Shown here: positions 7,733 through 16,996 of the stretch, one piece after another
How positions within the stretch are numbered: the stretch's first letter is position 1
How the letters are laid out: each line of letters begins with the position of its first letter
DNA from: Candidatus Aminicenantota bacterium
GTDB taxonomy: Bacteria; Acidobacteriota; Aminicenantia; Aminicenantales; CALLJL01
NCBI GenBank assembly: GCA_026416195.1
Contig: JAOAFQ010000101.1
Span: forward strand, 1 to 32,502
DNA: 32,502 nucleotides
Reading direction: 5' to 3'
Position numbers and translations under genes: made by a program
The notes under the pieces: generated by a model
The model's input: the letters and a program-made list of their open reading frames with translations, nothing else
The model's database searches: none
Told to the model about the DNA's origin: nothing

Positions 7733-10700
7733 ATGGGCCTTGATTTTATTTTAAATCTTCCGGCTTGGCAAGAGTTAGAAAAAACGATCAAGTCAGAGGA
7801 AAGGAAGATTTGTCTGTCTGGAATTAGTGAATCAGCTCTCCCCTTTTTCCTTGCTAATTTAGTTGCTAGGTTAAATCGTCCAGTAATTTTTATTGAGCCC
7901 CAAAAAAAGCCTCTTGCCGATTTGGCCGAGGAGGTGAATTATTATTTAGCCTGGTTAAAATTCAACGGAAGAGCTGAAATTTTCCCTCCATTGAGTGAGG
8001 ACCTTTATGGGGATATTCCCCCTTCTCTGGAGATTATCTCAACTCGGCTTCGTCTCTTAAACCTAATTCGTCGTCGGGCCCCTGATTTGCTTATAACCAA
8101 CTTGCCTGCTCTTTTGAAACCTGTACCCAATGCTACCTGCCTAGCCGATCTTTTTCTCGAACTTGAATTAGATCAGCCAATAGATCGAGATTGGCTTATC
8201 CAAAAGTTGCGTCTCTTTGGTTATGTTGAGGTGGATCTAGTAGCTTCAGCTGGTGAGTTTGCTTGGCGGGGTGGCATAATTGATGTTTTTTCTCCTTGGA
8301 ATATCTGCCCATATCGGCTTGAACTAGGGGCCGAAAAAATAGTTTCTCTTAGGGAATTTGATTTAGCTTCTCAGCGGTCTTTGAAGAAGATTAATTACAT
8401 CACTCTCCCAGCTTTACGCGAATGGCCCTTAGACCCAGAATTCTTTGAGGCGTGGAAGCAAGGGGCTCAAAAAATCTGGCCAGACTTAAATTTTAGACTA
8501 ATGGAAAATCACCTTTTTTCTCCAGAGATTAAGGTTTCACACTTTTATTTAGCCTTACTTATTAAGGAAAAATTCGGGTCCCTTTTAGATTTAATCCCTG
8601 GGGCTTTGATTATTTTGAATGAGCCAGGGCAGATAGAAAGAGAGTGGCAAGAGTGGTTTGAGGAAACTCAAAAAGAATATCAATCTCGACTTAGAGAAAA
8701 AGCCCAGCCAGCTTTATCTCCCGAAGAAATCTTTTCAAGCGAAAAGCTTAACCTAATAAAAAGACGAGCTCTGATCATTCAGAACTTTGAAGCTGAGGAT
8801 GATCGGAAGTCAATATCTTTTTCTTTTCAAGCTGTACCTCGCTTTCCCAATCAAATTCCCTTTATGTTGGAATATCTAAAAAAGCTTCAGGAGGAAAGAG
8901 AGTTCTGTTTTCTTTGCCTTAGTCAACCGAGCTTAAGAGAGAGAATGGCTGCCTTGTTGGCTGAGAAAAATATTCCTGCCCGAATAAGTGATGATATTTA
9001 TGATTGGCCCCGTCAAGGTGAAATTGTCCTCTGGTCAGCTAATATTAGCCATGGTTTCTCGTACCCCTCAGCCCGATTCTATCTTTTCGGAGAAAGAGAT
9101 ATCTTGACCGAGGAGAAAGTTCTAGTTAGTCGACCAGGCCGACGACCAACGATTTCTTATTTTCAGGACTTAAAGACAGGTGATTATGTGGTTCATAATG
9201 ATTATGGCCTAGGTCTTTTTGTTGGTTTAGTTCGCTTACAAATTGAAGGGATCAATCGGGAATTTATGGAAATCCATTATCGAGATGGCGATAAGCTTTA
9301 TGTGCCCGTTGAAGATTTAAAACTTGTCCAAAGATATACTCCAGTTGGGCCTAATTTGCCTCCTTTGGATAAATTAGGTACTCAATCGTGGGCGAAAACG
9401 AAAGAGAAAACAAGAAAGGCGGTAGAAAAGCTGGCTCGAGATCTTCTTGAACTTTATGCTCGTCGTAAAGCTACACCCGGATATAGTTTTAGCCCTGGGG
9501 GTCTCTGGGAAGAAGAGTTTGAAAAGACTTTTCCCTATGAAGAAACAGAAGATCAATTAAAATCAATAGAAGAAGTGAAAAGGGACATGGAATCGCCTTC
9601 TCCTATGGATCGTCTTTTATGTGGAGATGTAGGTTTTGGCAAAACAGAAGTAGCCATGAGAGCCGCCTTTAGGGCAGTTATGGATGGCAAGCAAGTAGCT
9701 GTCTTATGTCCGACAACAGTTCTTGCTAGCCAACACCTTAAGACTTTCAGGCAACGAATGGCTCTTTTTCCTATAAGAATTGAAGCGCTTACCAGGCTTC
9801 AAAGTAAAAGCGAACAAGCCAGAATTTTGACTGATTTGAAAAAGGGACTAGTGGATATTGTTATTGGAACTCACCGTCTCCTTTCTAAAGATGTAGAATT
9901 TCATGACTTAGGGTTGTTGATAATTGATGAGGAACAGCGTTTTGGCGTTCGACAAAAGGAGAAAATAAAAAAAATGAAAACTTCAATTGATGTCTTGACC
10001 ATGACGGCCACGCCCATTCCTCGGACTTTGAATATGTCTCTTTGTGGTCTAATGGACATCAGCTTGATTGAAACACCGCCAAAGGACAGACTAGCCATTC
10101 ATACAGTGGTGACCACTTTTAATACCCGATTGGTTGCTTCTGCAATCAGACAAGAACTTGCCCGCGGTGGTCAGGTTTATTATGTCCATAATCAAATTGG
10201 AGACATCGAGGAGGTAGCTCAAATGATCTGTCGGCTTGTTCCTGAAGCTAAACCAGTGATCATTCATGGGCAAATGTCCAGCCGACAGCTAGAACAACGG
10301 ATGATAGATTTTATTAATCAAAAATATAATGTTTTGGTTTCGACGACCATCATTGAGAATGGGATTGATATCCCTCTGGTCAATACTTTAATTGTTGATC
10401 GGGCCGATCTTTTTGGCTTAAGCCAGCTTTACCAGCTCCGAGGGCGAGTAGGTCGATCTTCACGTCAAGCCTATGCCTATTTTCTTGTGCCTCCTTTTTA
10501 TGAACTTACGCCTCAGGCTAGAGAAAGATTAAAGGCATTGAAGGAATTTAGCGAACTTGGTTCTGGGTTTCGTTTGGCTGCTCGAGATTTGGAAATTAGA
10601 GGTGCAGGTAATTTATTAGGCCATCAACAACACGGCCTTATTGAAGCCGTTGGTTTTGACTATTTTATGCAACTGCTTGATCAAGCAGTTCGTCGAATTA

Positions 10701-11152
10701 AGGGAGAAGTGATTGAAGAGACTAAGTGCGAGATAAATCTAAGAGTTGATGTGCGGATTCCTGAAGATTATATTCCCCAGATGAACCTTCGTCTTAATTT
10801 TTATAAAAGAATCTCATCTCTTGAAAGCTTAGAAGAAATGGACAAGTTAAGGGAAGAAATGGAAGACCGTTTTGGTCCGATACCCTCGGCCGTCCAGAAT
10901 CTTATCATTTATGGGGGAATTAAATACTTGGCCGAAAAACTGAAGCTCAAATCCTTGGATCGGATAGGAAATCGTTTGCTCCTTAATTGCTCCTGTCCAA
11001 CTGATGAACAATTAAAAAAACTTTTGCTCATCTTGAAGAAAAAAGGCGGTTCTTTATCTCCTCAAGGAATAGCTACTATACCTCTCAAAGAGGCCGAGAA
11101 TAATCGTCTGCTGATGGAAACTTTTAGCCTCTTGAGAGAGTTAATGTCTTAG
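7733..11152 (+). CDS. mfd: Transcription-repair coupling factor Mfd
   Basis: 1139 aa; RID/CarD-like region (LKTGDYVVHNDYGLGLFVGL), Walker A LLCGDVGFGKTEVAMRAAF, DEEQRFGV, TMTATPIPRTL, QLRGRVGRS. Confidence 0.98.
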   Translation: MGLDFILNLPAWQELEKTIKSEERKICLSGISESALPFFLANLVARLNRPVIFIEPQKKPLADLAEEVNYYLAWLKFNGRAEIFPPLSEDLYGDIPPSLEIISTRLRLLNLIRRRAPDLLITNLPALLKPVPNATCLADLFLELELDQPIDRDWLIQKLRLFGYVEVDLVASAGEFAWRGGIIDVFSPWNICPYRLELGAEKIVSLREFDLASQRSLKKINYITLPALREWPLDPEFFEAWKQGAQKIWPDLNFRLMENHLFSPEIKVSHFYLALLIKEKFGSLLDLIPGALIILNEPGQIEREWQEWFEETQKEYQSRLREKAQPALSPEEIFSSEKLNLIKRRALIIQNFEAEDDRKSISFSFQAVPRFPNQIPFMLEYLKKLQEEREFCFLCLSQPSLRERMAALLAEKNIPARISDDIYDWPRQGEIVLWSANISHGFSYPSARFYLFGERDILTEEKVLVSRPGRRPTISYFQDLKTGDYVVHNDYGLGLFVGLVRLQIEGINREFMEIHYRDGDKLYVPVEDLKLVQRYTPVGPNLPPLDKLGTQSWAKTKEKTRKAVEKLARDLLELYARRKATPGYSFSPGGLWEEEFEKTFPYEETEDQLKSIEEVKRDMESPSPMDRLLCGDVGFGKTEVAMRAAFRAVMDGKQVAVLCPTTVLASQHLKTFRQRMALFPIRIEALTRLQSKSEQARILTDLKKGLVDIVIGTHRLLSKDVEFHDLGLLIIDEEQRFGVRQKEKIKKMKTSIDVLTMTATPIPRTLNMSLCGLMDISLIETPPKDRLAIHTVVTTFNTRLVASAIRQELARGGQVYYVHNQIGDIEEVAQMICRLVPEAKPVIIHGQMSSRQLEQRMIDFINQKYNVLVSTTIIENGIDIPLVNTLIVDRADLFGLSQLYQLRGRVGRSSRQAYAYFLVPPFYELTPQARERLKALKEFSELGSGFRLAARDLEIRGAGNLLGHQQHGLIEAVGFDYFMQLLDQAVRRIKGEVIEETKCEINLRVDVRIPEDYIPQMNLRLNFYKRISSLESLEEMDKLREEMEDRFGPIPSAVQNLIIYGGIKYLAEKLKLKSLDRIGNRLLLNCSCPTDEQLKKLLLILKKKGGSLSPQGIATIPLKEAENNRLLMETFSLLRELMS

Positions 11153-11169
11153 ATTATAATAGATTAAAA

Positions 11170-12156
11170 TTGAGTACGATCAAATCTGGAGAAAAGATAA
11201 AAATTAAAAAGAATATAATCAAATATCTTTTACCTATTATTTTAGTGATTCTTGTGATTTCTTTCGCCTGTCATAAAATCAAGAAAGAAGCTAAAATCGA
11301 TAATAAAGAAGGCTTAGGAAAAGACCGAATTATCTTGATCCTCGAGGGCAAAAATTATAGTGAGAATGATTTTTTTCAGTATGTGGAAAAGCAGCTGGGC
11401 AAGAAGGCGACGGATCTTACCTCGCCAGTTCTTAGCCGGCTAGTAGATCAATTTATTGAGGAAAGACTTTGGCTTGAGGCGGCTCGGCAGGAGGGAATAT
11501 TAATTTCTGAAGAAGAGAAAGAAGCCTATAGGAAAAGCCAATTAGATTTGACTCAAAACAATCCTTTAAGTCCCGAGGCTGAAAGCTACTTTATAGAGAG
11601 ATTGATGATAGAAAAGTATATTCAAGCTCTTACTACTGGAATCGAAATTTCTGATGAAGAAATTAGAATTTACTATAATCAAAACAAGAGAGAATTTTTA
11701 CTTCCAGAAAGAGTCCGGGTAAGTCAGATTATAGTAAGTAATGAGGCTGAGGCAATTCACCTTCAAAATCAGCTTAAAACTGGCGATGAAGCTCTCTTCA
11801 GGAAGCTGGCTCAGAAAATATCGATTGGGCCTGAGGCCTCCCGTGGGGGGGAACTGGGGATATTTAAAGCTAATGAGCTGCCTAAAGAGATCGAAAAAGT
11901 AATTTTTTCTTTAAGAGAAGGAGAAATTAGCCCAGTGGTTGAATCGCCATATGGATTTCATATTTTTCGTCTCGATAGTCGCCTCGAGCCTCGTCTTTTA
12001 TCTTTAGAAGAAGCAGCAGATAAAATTAGAGCTAAGCTATTACGGGAAAAGATAGATCGGCTAATGAAAAAACATTTAGAAGATTTGAAAGCTAAATTCA
12101 ATTGGCAGTTTTTTCCCGATCGTCTTTCATTTCATTACGAAAAGGAAAACTCATGA
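11170..12156 (+). CDS. Parvulin-type (PpiC) peptidylprolyl isomerase, predicted lipoprotein
   Basis: 328 aa; TTG start; hydrophobic N-terminus with SFACHK lipobox-like Cys; rotamase core ERVRVSQIIVSNEAEA...GPEASRGGELGIFKANELPKEIEKVIFSLREGEISPVVESPYGFHIFRLDSR. Confidence 0.9.
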   Translation: MSTIKSGEKIKIKKNIIKYLLPIILVILVISFACHKIKKEAKIDNKEGLGKDRIILILEGKNYSENDFFQYVEKQLGKKATDLTSPVLSRLVDQFIEERLWLEAARQEGILISEEEKEAYRKSQLDLTQNNPLSPEAESYFIERLMIEKYIQALTTGIEISDEEIRIYYNQNKREFLLPERVRVSQIIVSNEAEAIHLQNQLKTGDEALFRKLAQKISIGPEASRGGELGIFKANELPKEIEKVIFSLREGEISPVVESPYGFHIFRLDSRLEPRLLSLEEAADKIRAKLLREKIDRLMKKHLEDLKAKFNWQFFPDRLSFHYEKENS

Positions 12157-13121
12157 AAAAATTTGCTAGAAATTTGGTTTGGCTCTTACTTTTATCGGGG
12201 GTAGTTTTCAGCCAAAGTCATGTTGTTGAAGAAATTGTAGCTATTGTTAATGATGAAATTATAACTCTTTCTCAATACAAACAACATTATGAATCAATGA
12301 TCCAAATGTTAAGAGCCCAGTACCAAGGTTCAGAATATTATGACCAAGTGGAACAGCTAAAAAAACAGCTGCTTGACATGATCATTAATGAAATGCTTCT
12401 CCTCCAACTGGCCAAAGAAAAACAGATTAATGTGAGCGAGCAAGTTAAGGTCTATGTCGAAAACATAATAAAAGAAAATCGTCTTGAATCCGAAGCTGAG
12501 CTTAGACGGGAACTGGCTCGTCAAAACATTGATTACAATGATTTTGTTCGTCAGATTGAAGAAAACCTTCTCAAACAAGCAGTGATTTCGACTGAAGTCG
12601 ATAGAACAATTGTTTTAGAAGAGTCAGAGTTAATTAAATATTACCAAGACCATCCAGAAGAGTTTACCGAGCCTGAGGAAATAACTCTTAAAGCAATTTT
12701 TTTATCTTCGGAAAACCATTCAGAGCAAGAATTGGAAGTCAAAAAGAAAGAGATTGATGAAAAACTGGCCGCAGGGGAAGAATTTGATGAAGTGGCAGCT
12801 CTTCTTTCTGATCCGCCTCTTAAAGAGCTAAAAGGAAATCTTGGCACTTTTAAAAAGGGAGAGCTTGAAAGTTCTTTACAAGCGGCGACCAATGATTTAA
12901 GGGTTGGAGAAATTTCTCCTTGGTTAAAGGCTAAAAATGGTTGGTATCGGCTTAAACTTGAAGAAAGAAAGGAAAGTCGTTTAAAAACTTTTGAGGAAGT
13001 CCGACGGTTAATTGAGGAAAAGATTTTTATGGACAAAAGGCAAAAGAAGATTGAAGAATTTATCAAAAATCTAAGAGACAAGAGCTATATTAAAATTCTT
13101 AAACCAAATCCTCTCGGCTAA
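12153..13121 (+). CDS. SurA-like periplasmic peptidylprolyl isomerase/chaperone
   Basis: True start likely ATG 12153 (ATGA overlap with upstream CDS) giving signal peptide MKKFARNLVWLLLLSGVVFSQ, then VVEEIVAIVNDEIITLSQ (SurA N-terminal signature) and a divergent PPIase domain (LKGNLGTFKKGEL...GEISPWLKAKNGWYRLKLEER). Confidence 0.88.
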   Translation: MKKFARNLVWLLLLSGVVFSQSHVVEEIVAIVNDEIITLSQYKQHYESMIQMLRAQYQGSEYYDQVEQLKKQLLDMIINEMLLLQLAKEKQINVSEQVKVYVENIIKENRLESEAELRRELARQNIDYNDFVRQIEENLLKQAVISTEVDRTIVLEESELIKYYQDHPEEFTEPEEITLKAIFLSSENHSEQELEVKKKEIDEKLAAGEEFDEVAALLSDPPLKELKGNLGTFKKGELESSLQAATNDLRVGEISPWLKAKNGWYRLKLEERKESRLKTFEEVRRLIEEKIFMDKRQKKIEEFIKNLRDKSYIKILKPNPLG

Positions 13122-13213
13122 TATTTTGACTAAACCAAATCTATTAATCGTTTAGAATAAAAGCAGACCAAAACTTAAAATTAATGGTGATCAAGCACGA
13201 CAAGAAATCCAAT

Positions 13214-13765
13214 TTAAGTTCTCCCAACAGCAGCAGCTATGGCTGTTGTCCATAAGCCTTTTTGGCCAGTTGTGGTTTGGGTAATATTAGTTGTTTTAAC
13301 CTCCAGAGTGTCTGAAATCTTGAAGACATTTTCTTTGCCCGTCCAAATTTTGCCAGTATCAAAATCTTTGCCTAGGGTCGTGGCTAACATATAAGCAGCC
13401 AGCCTTTCAGCGTATTTTCCCGCTTCTTCCTCATCCTGACCGAAACTATGGTGTTCAGAAAGATAACCATAAAGGTGAGCATCATTGGGAATAGCCAGAC
13501 CAACGGAAGCTGAGATCAGGCGATGACCTTCATCGGTTGAAATTTCACTCATGACCAGAAAAACGATCTGACCAGGACGAAGCAGTTTTAATCCCTCCTC
13601 CTTTGAGATCAATTGGCAATGTGGCGGGAAAATACTTGATGTTTTAACTAAATTAAAAGGAGCGATACCGGCATCTCTCAGGGCTTGTTCAAAGCTGGCC
13701 AATTTTTCCGGATGTTGTCCCCGACCCTTAGTCAGAAAAACCCATTTTGGCACAATTGCTTCCAT
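13214..13765 (-). CDS. pdaD: Pyruvoyl-dependent arginine decarboxylase
   Basis: 183 aa; VPKWVFLTKGRGQHPEKLASFEQALRDAGIAPFNLVKTSSIFPPHC, EEGLKLLRPGQIVFLVMSEIST, SVGLAIPNDAHLYGYLSEHHSFGQ; Ser-Ser self-cleavage site present. Confidence 0.93.
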   Translation of the reverse strand: MEAIVPKWVFLTKGRGQHPEKLASFEQALRDAGIAPFNLVKTSSIFPPHCQLISKEEGLKLLRPGQIVFLVMSEISTDEGHRLISASVGLAIPNDAHLYGYLSEHHSFGQDEEEAGKYAERLAAYMLATTLGKDFDTGKIWTGKENVFKISDTLEVKTTNITQTTTGQKGLWTTAIAAAVGRT

Positions 13766-13867
13766 TGTTCTTCTATCCTTCTGGTTTTATTAAAATTCTG
13801 CAGTTTTATGAGTAATCGCTTGATAATTTTTATCTTTTTTCCCAAGGGCTTTTACTCTAATACCAAT

Positions 13868-14446
13868 TTATTTTTCTTTCTTTTGTTTAGGCTCATCTTC
13901 TTTTTTTACTTCCCCCATGCCGACTGGCTCAGGCTCTTTGAAATCGATAGTTTTCGAAATATCCCACTCACCCAAAGGCACATGAATTGAACCTTTAGAT
14001 TGAACAAAAAGCTTTACAACCACAGGTTTCCAGTAAGGATTATCTTTGAAGGTAGCTAAGCTTTTGCCTTCAACCCCGTAATTGCTTTTCATCGTAATTA
14101 CTTCGCTGACCTGACCTGGCATAATTGGCTCTTTTCTGATAGCAGCCAAGAAAGCATCCCCTAAATTTTCGGTTTCACCTTTAAATTTAAAGATAGCATT
14201 AAAATTGAGGTAATTGATTGGTTTGGATGAGACATTTTTAACTCTAAAGGAAATACAAGGTACAAGAATAAGTTTTGGTGGCCAAGGTTGATAGGCTTTA
14301 GCTACCCATTTAGTTTCCATATCAACAATCTCTATCGAAGAACGCAGTTCTTCAGGACTGGGTGCTTGCACGCAATGAGTGATAAATATCCCTGAAGCTA
14401 AGAAGAGAAGAGAATATTTTAAATTTTTACTCATCTTCGCCTCCAT
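13868..14446 (-). CDS. Predicted lipoprotein of unknown function
   Basis: Start likely ATG at 14434 (MSKNLKYSLLFLASGIFITHCVQ) or 14446; lipobox-like Cys; Lys/Glu-rich C-terminus. Confidence 0.65.
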   Translation of the reverse strand: MEAKMSKNLKYSLLFLASGIFITHCVQAPSPEELRSSIEIVDMETKWVAKAYQPWPPKLILVPCISFRVKNVSSKPINYLNFNAIFKFKGETENLGDAFLAAIRKEPIMPGQVSEVITMKSNYGVEGKSLATFKDNPYWKPVVVKLFVQSKGSIHVPLGEWDISKTIDFKEPEPVGMGEVKKEDEPKQKKEK

Positions 14447-14630
14447 TTTCGTAAAAAATTAATATATAGCAATCAACAAAATTATGCAATTAACCTTTCA
14501 CCAGACTATTTTACGTTATTATTGAGCAATTTATCTTTAACCATCAAACCAAGATAACTTAGTTAAAAGGACCTAATAGAATGGGGATTTTTATATTTGA
14601 CCTGGGGATTAAACAGACTCTATAATTTAA

Positions 14631-15815
14631 TTAGTTCCTACTCTTAATAAGATGAGAAATGGGAACGATTTTTATTCCTGCATTTTCCATCATCTCAATA
14701 ACCTCGGGGAGGATTTCTAACGTCGTAGGGTAGGGATGACAGATCGCAATTGCTTGACCTTTTTGTTCACATAGTCGAATCAGAAGCTTAGCTTGCTTTA
14801 AAATGGATTGTCGGTTAACTTCCGAATCAAGAAAAATGTCCCGCTGGCCACAGTCAAGGCCTAGTTCTTTAGCTAATTTATAAGCGATTGATTTGTCAGT
14901 TGTTCGGCTATCAATGAAAAAAAGGCCGCGAGATTTGATCTCCAAAAGGATGATTTCCATTATTTCTTTTTTTTGAGTTATAAGTGAGCCCATATGATTA
15001 TTCACGCCCCTTATTTCAGGAAGAGCCTCAAAGCATTCTTTGAGAGTTGTTAGCACCTGTTCTTGACTCATTCGAGAGTTAATCTCAATTAAAGACTTCC
15101 CCCCATTATTGTCAGAATTAATTGATTCAAGCGGAAGGTGGAGCATTATCTCGAGACCATGATTTAAGGCCATTTTAGCTGTCTCTTGAGCAAAGGGAGA
15201 GAAGGGAATAATAGCTACATTAACAGGGCGAGAAAGATTGACTATTGCTTTAATTGCCTCTAGATTTTCCCCTAGATCATCGATGATCAGGGAAGCCATT
15301 TTCTCAATAGGTTTTTTTTTAGAAATTTCGGAGGGAAGAAATTCAGAAGGCGGAAGAGGTTTTGGCTGAATAGGTCTAATCAAATTGAATTTGATTGTTG
15401 CTTTTTGGCCTAATTTAGCTTGAAGTTGCCATTCTAAAAGCCTGGTGGTTGGGCCTTCTTCATGAAGCCTTATTTTATATTGAAAGCCCGATTGAATAAG
15501 CTTATCCTTAATTTTTTTAACCAAATTCTCATAGGTTTCTTCTGGCATTTCAATGGAGACCATTGGAGTGGGTTTGTCAATAATTTCAATGATTTTATAG
15601 GAAGCTTCGGTCTGTTGTTGGAGAAAGGGAAGAAATTCTCGATCGATCCAAGAAAATAAAGAAGCTTTTTTACTTAAAAAGAAGAAAAAAAGGAAAGATT
15701 GATTTGTTTCTTTTTTTAATTGAAGATAATCAAGCCCCGCCCAGGAAATTAGAATGATAATTATAAAAATAAAAATTGGAAGAAATAACCCTGAAATTTT
15801 CCTTCCAGGCCTCAA
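14631..15815 (-). CDS. Divergent polysaccharide deacetylase (YibQ-like)
   Basis: 394 aa; MASLIIDDLGENLEAIKAIVNLSRPVNVAIIPFSPFAQETAKMALNHGLEIMLHLPLES...GVNNHMGSLIT...LFFIDSRTT; 4-bp overlap with upstream gene. Confidence 0.9.
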   Translation of the reverse strand: MRPGRKISGLFLPIFIFIIIILISWAGLDYLQLKKETNQSFLFFFFLSKKASLFSWIDREFLPFLQQQTEASYKIIEIIDKPTPMVSIEMPEETYENLVKKIKDKLIQSGFQYKIRLHEEGPTTRLLEWQLQAKLGQKATIKFNLIRPIQPKPLPPSEFLPSEISKKKPIEKMASLIIDDLGENLEAIKAIVNLSRPVNVAIIPFSPFAQETAKMALNHGLEIMLHLPLESINSDNNGGKSLIEINSRMSQEQVLTTLKECFEALPEIRGVNNHMGSLITQKKEIMEIILLEIKSRGLFFIDSRTTDKSIAYKLAKELGLDCGQRDIFLDSEVNRQSILKQAKLLIRLCEQKGQAIAICHPYPTTLEILPEVIEMMENAGIKIVPISHLIKSRN

Positions 15816-16996
15816 GGGAGACTCTGCAGTTGAAGAGTCTTTTGAAGATAAACCGAGGAATTATTTTCATCAGGATTAAGTTTTATATTTGGCTCAATGC
15901 CTTTATTCCAAAGAAGTTTGTCTGGATAGATTCCCCCGATGGCGGTTGTTAAAAAGAACGAACTCCCATCACGTAACAAAAAGAATTCTCTTTTAGCGAC
16001 AAGGCCTGGAGTCGAGTAGCCAATGACTGGAGCCTTCTTCTTTTCCTGAAGGACACCAGCCACCAATTCAGCCAAATCTTGGGTAGCCGAACTTACCCAA
16101 ACGACAAGGTTAAGGTCAGGCACAGAAGGATTTTGAGGACAACCAAAAACTTGCGTTTCGTCGTTTCGGCCACGATAAATTATGATTTTTTCCCCATTAA
16201 TAAATTGGTTAAGAAATCGAATGGCTTCATCTAATTGGCCTTCCTGTGCTGCTCTTAAGTCAATGATAAATGGCTCCTTAGATCGTCCAAGACGGGGAAT
16301 TATTTTCTTGATAAAATCGTTAGTCAGAGGTGAGAAAAAACCGTAAATCTCCAGCCAACCACTAGTGCCCGGTTGAGAACGGAAAGTGTAAGGGTTGGCC
16401 AAGATTCTTTCTCTTTCAAGGGAAATTATTTGGGTTTTTTCTCCGCGTAAAGTCTTAAGAGTAAGCGATGATTTTTGTTTGCTTCTCAAAAGAAGGCGGA
16501 TTTCGGTCAGGCTTAAAGCCGAAGTAGATTCTCCGTTGATTTCAGTAATATAATCCCCTACTTTTATATCTTGCTTTTGGGCCTGAGAATCAGGTATAAA
16601 GCCAACAATCATGGGGAAAAAGCCATATCTTTTCATTACGAGAATGCCCACATCATAAAGAACGCTTTCTTTTTGTTGTTCGAGGTAAAGGGCTGTAGCC
16701 TTTTGGTTTAAATAGCCTGAAAAGGGATCAAGGGAATTCACGAGCCCTCGTAGAGCCCCATCCATTGTTTCTAGGGGATTTTTTTCTTCAATATATTCAC
16801 TCCGAATAAGACGAAAGACGGATAAGAGAGGCTCGAAAGGTCTTTCAGCAGCCTGAGCCGGCCTGAGGTTGGTTATTCCATAATAAAAAAGCAAAGATAT
16901 GTATAAACCAGCTAACAACAATAAAACTAAATTTTGTTTTTTCATAGGAAAAATTAATTTATTAAAAAATAATTTTATCATTTTTTTCGTAGCCAT
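15812..16996 (-). CDS. S41 family (CtpA-like) PDZ protein, catalytic dyad apparently lost
   Basis: 394 aa; N-terminal TM, S41 N-terminal helices (VFRLIRSEYIEEKNPLETMDGALRGLVNSLDPFSGYL), PDZ (VGDYITEINGESTSALSLTEIRLLLRS), S41 core (PFIIDLRAAQEGQLDEAIRFLNQFI...WVSSATQDLAELVAGVLQEKKKAPVIGYSTPGLVAK). Confidence 0.88.
   Translation of the reverse strand: MATKKMIKLFFNKLIFPMKKQNLVLLLLAGLYISLLFYYGITNLRPAQAAERPFEPLLSVFRLIRSEYIEEKNPLETMDGALRGLVNSLDPFSGYLNQKATALYLEQQKESVLYDVGILVMKRYGFFPMIVGFIPDSQAQKQDIKVGDYITEINGESTSALSLTEIRLLLRSKQKSSLTLKTLRGEKTQIISLERERILANPYTFRSQPGTSGWLEIYGFFSPLTNDFIKKIIPRLGRSKEPFIIDLRAAQEGQLDEAIRFLNQFINGEKIIIYRGRNDETQVFGCPQNPSVPDLNLVVWVSSATQDLAELVAGVLQEKKKAPVIGYSTPGLVAKREFFLLRDGSSFFLTTAIGGIYPDKLLWNKGIEPNIKLNPDENNSSVYLQKTLQLQSLP

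Noticed and set aside
9374-10273. Minus-strand ORFs inside mfd
   Set aside because: Antisense to highly conserved Mfd motifs; no independent support.
12357-13081. Minus-strand ORFs 12357..12578 and 12641..13081 inside surA-like gene
   Set aside because: Ser/Phe-rich antisense shadows of a strongly supported parvulin gene.
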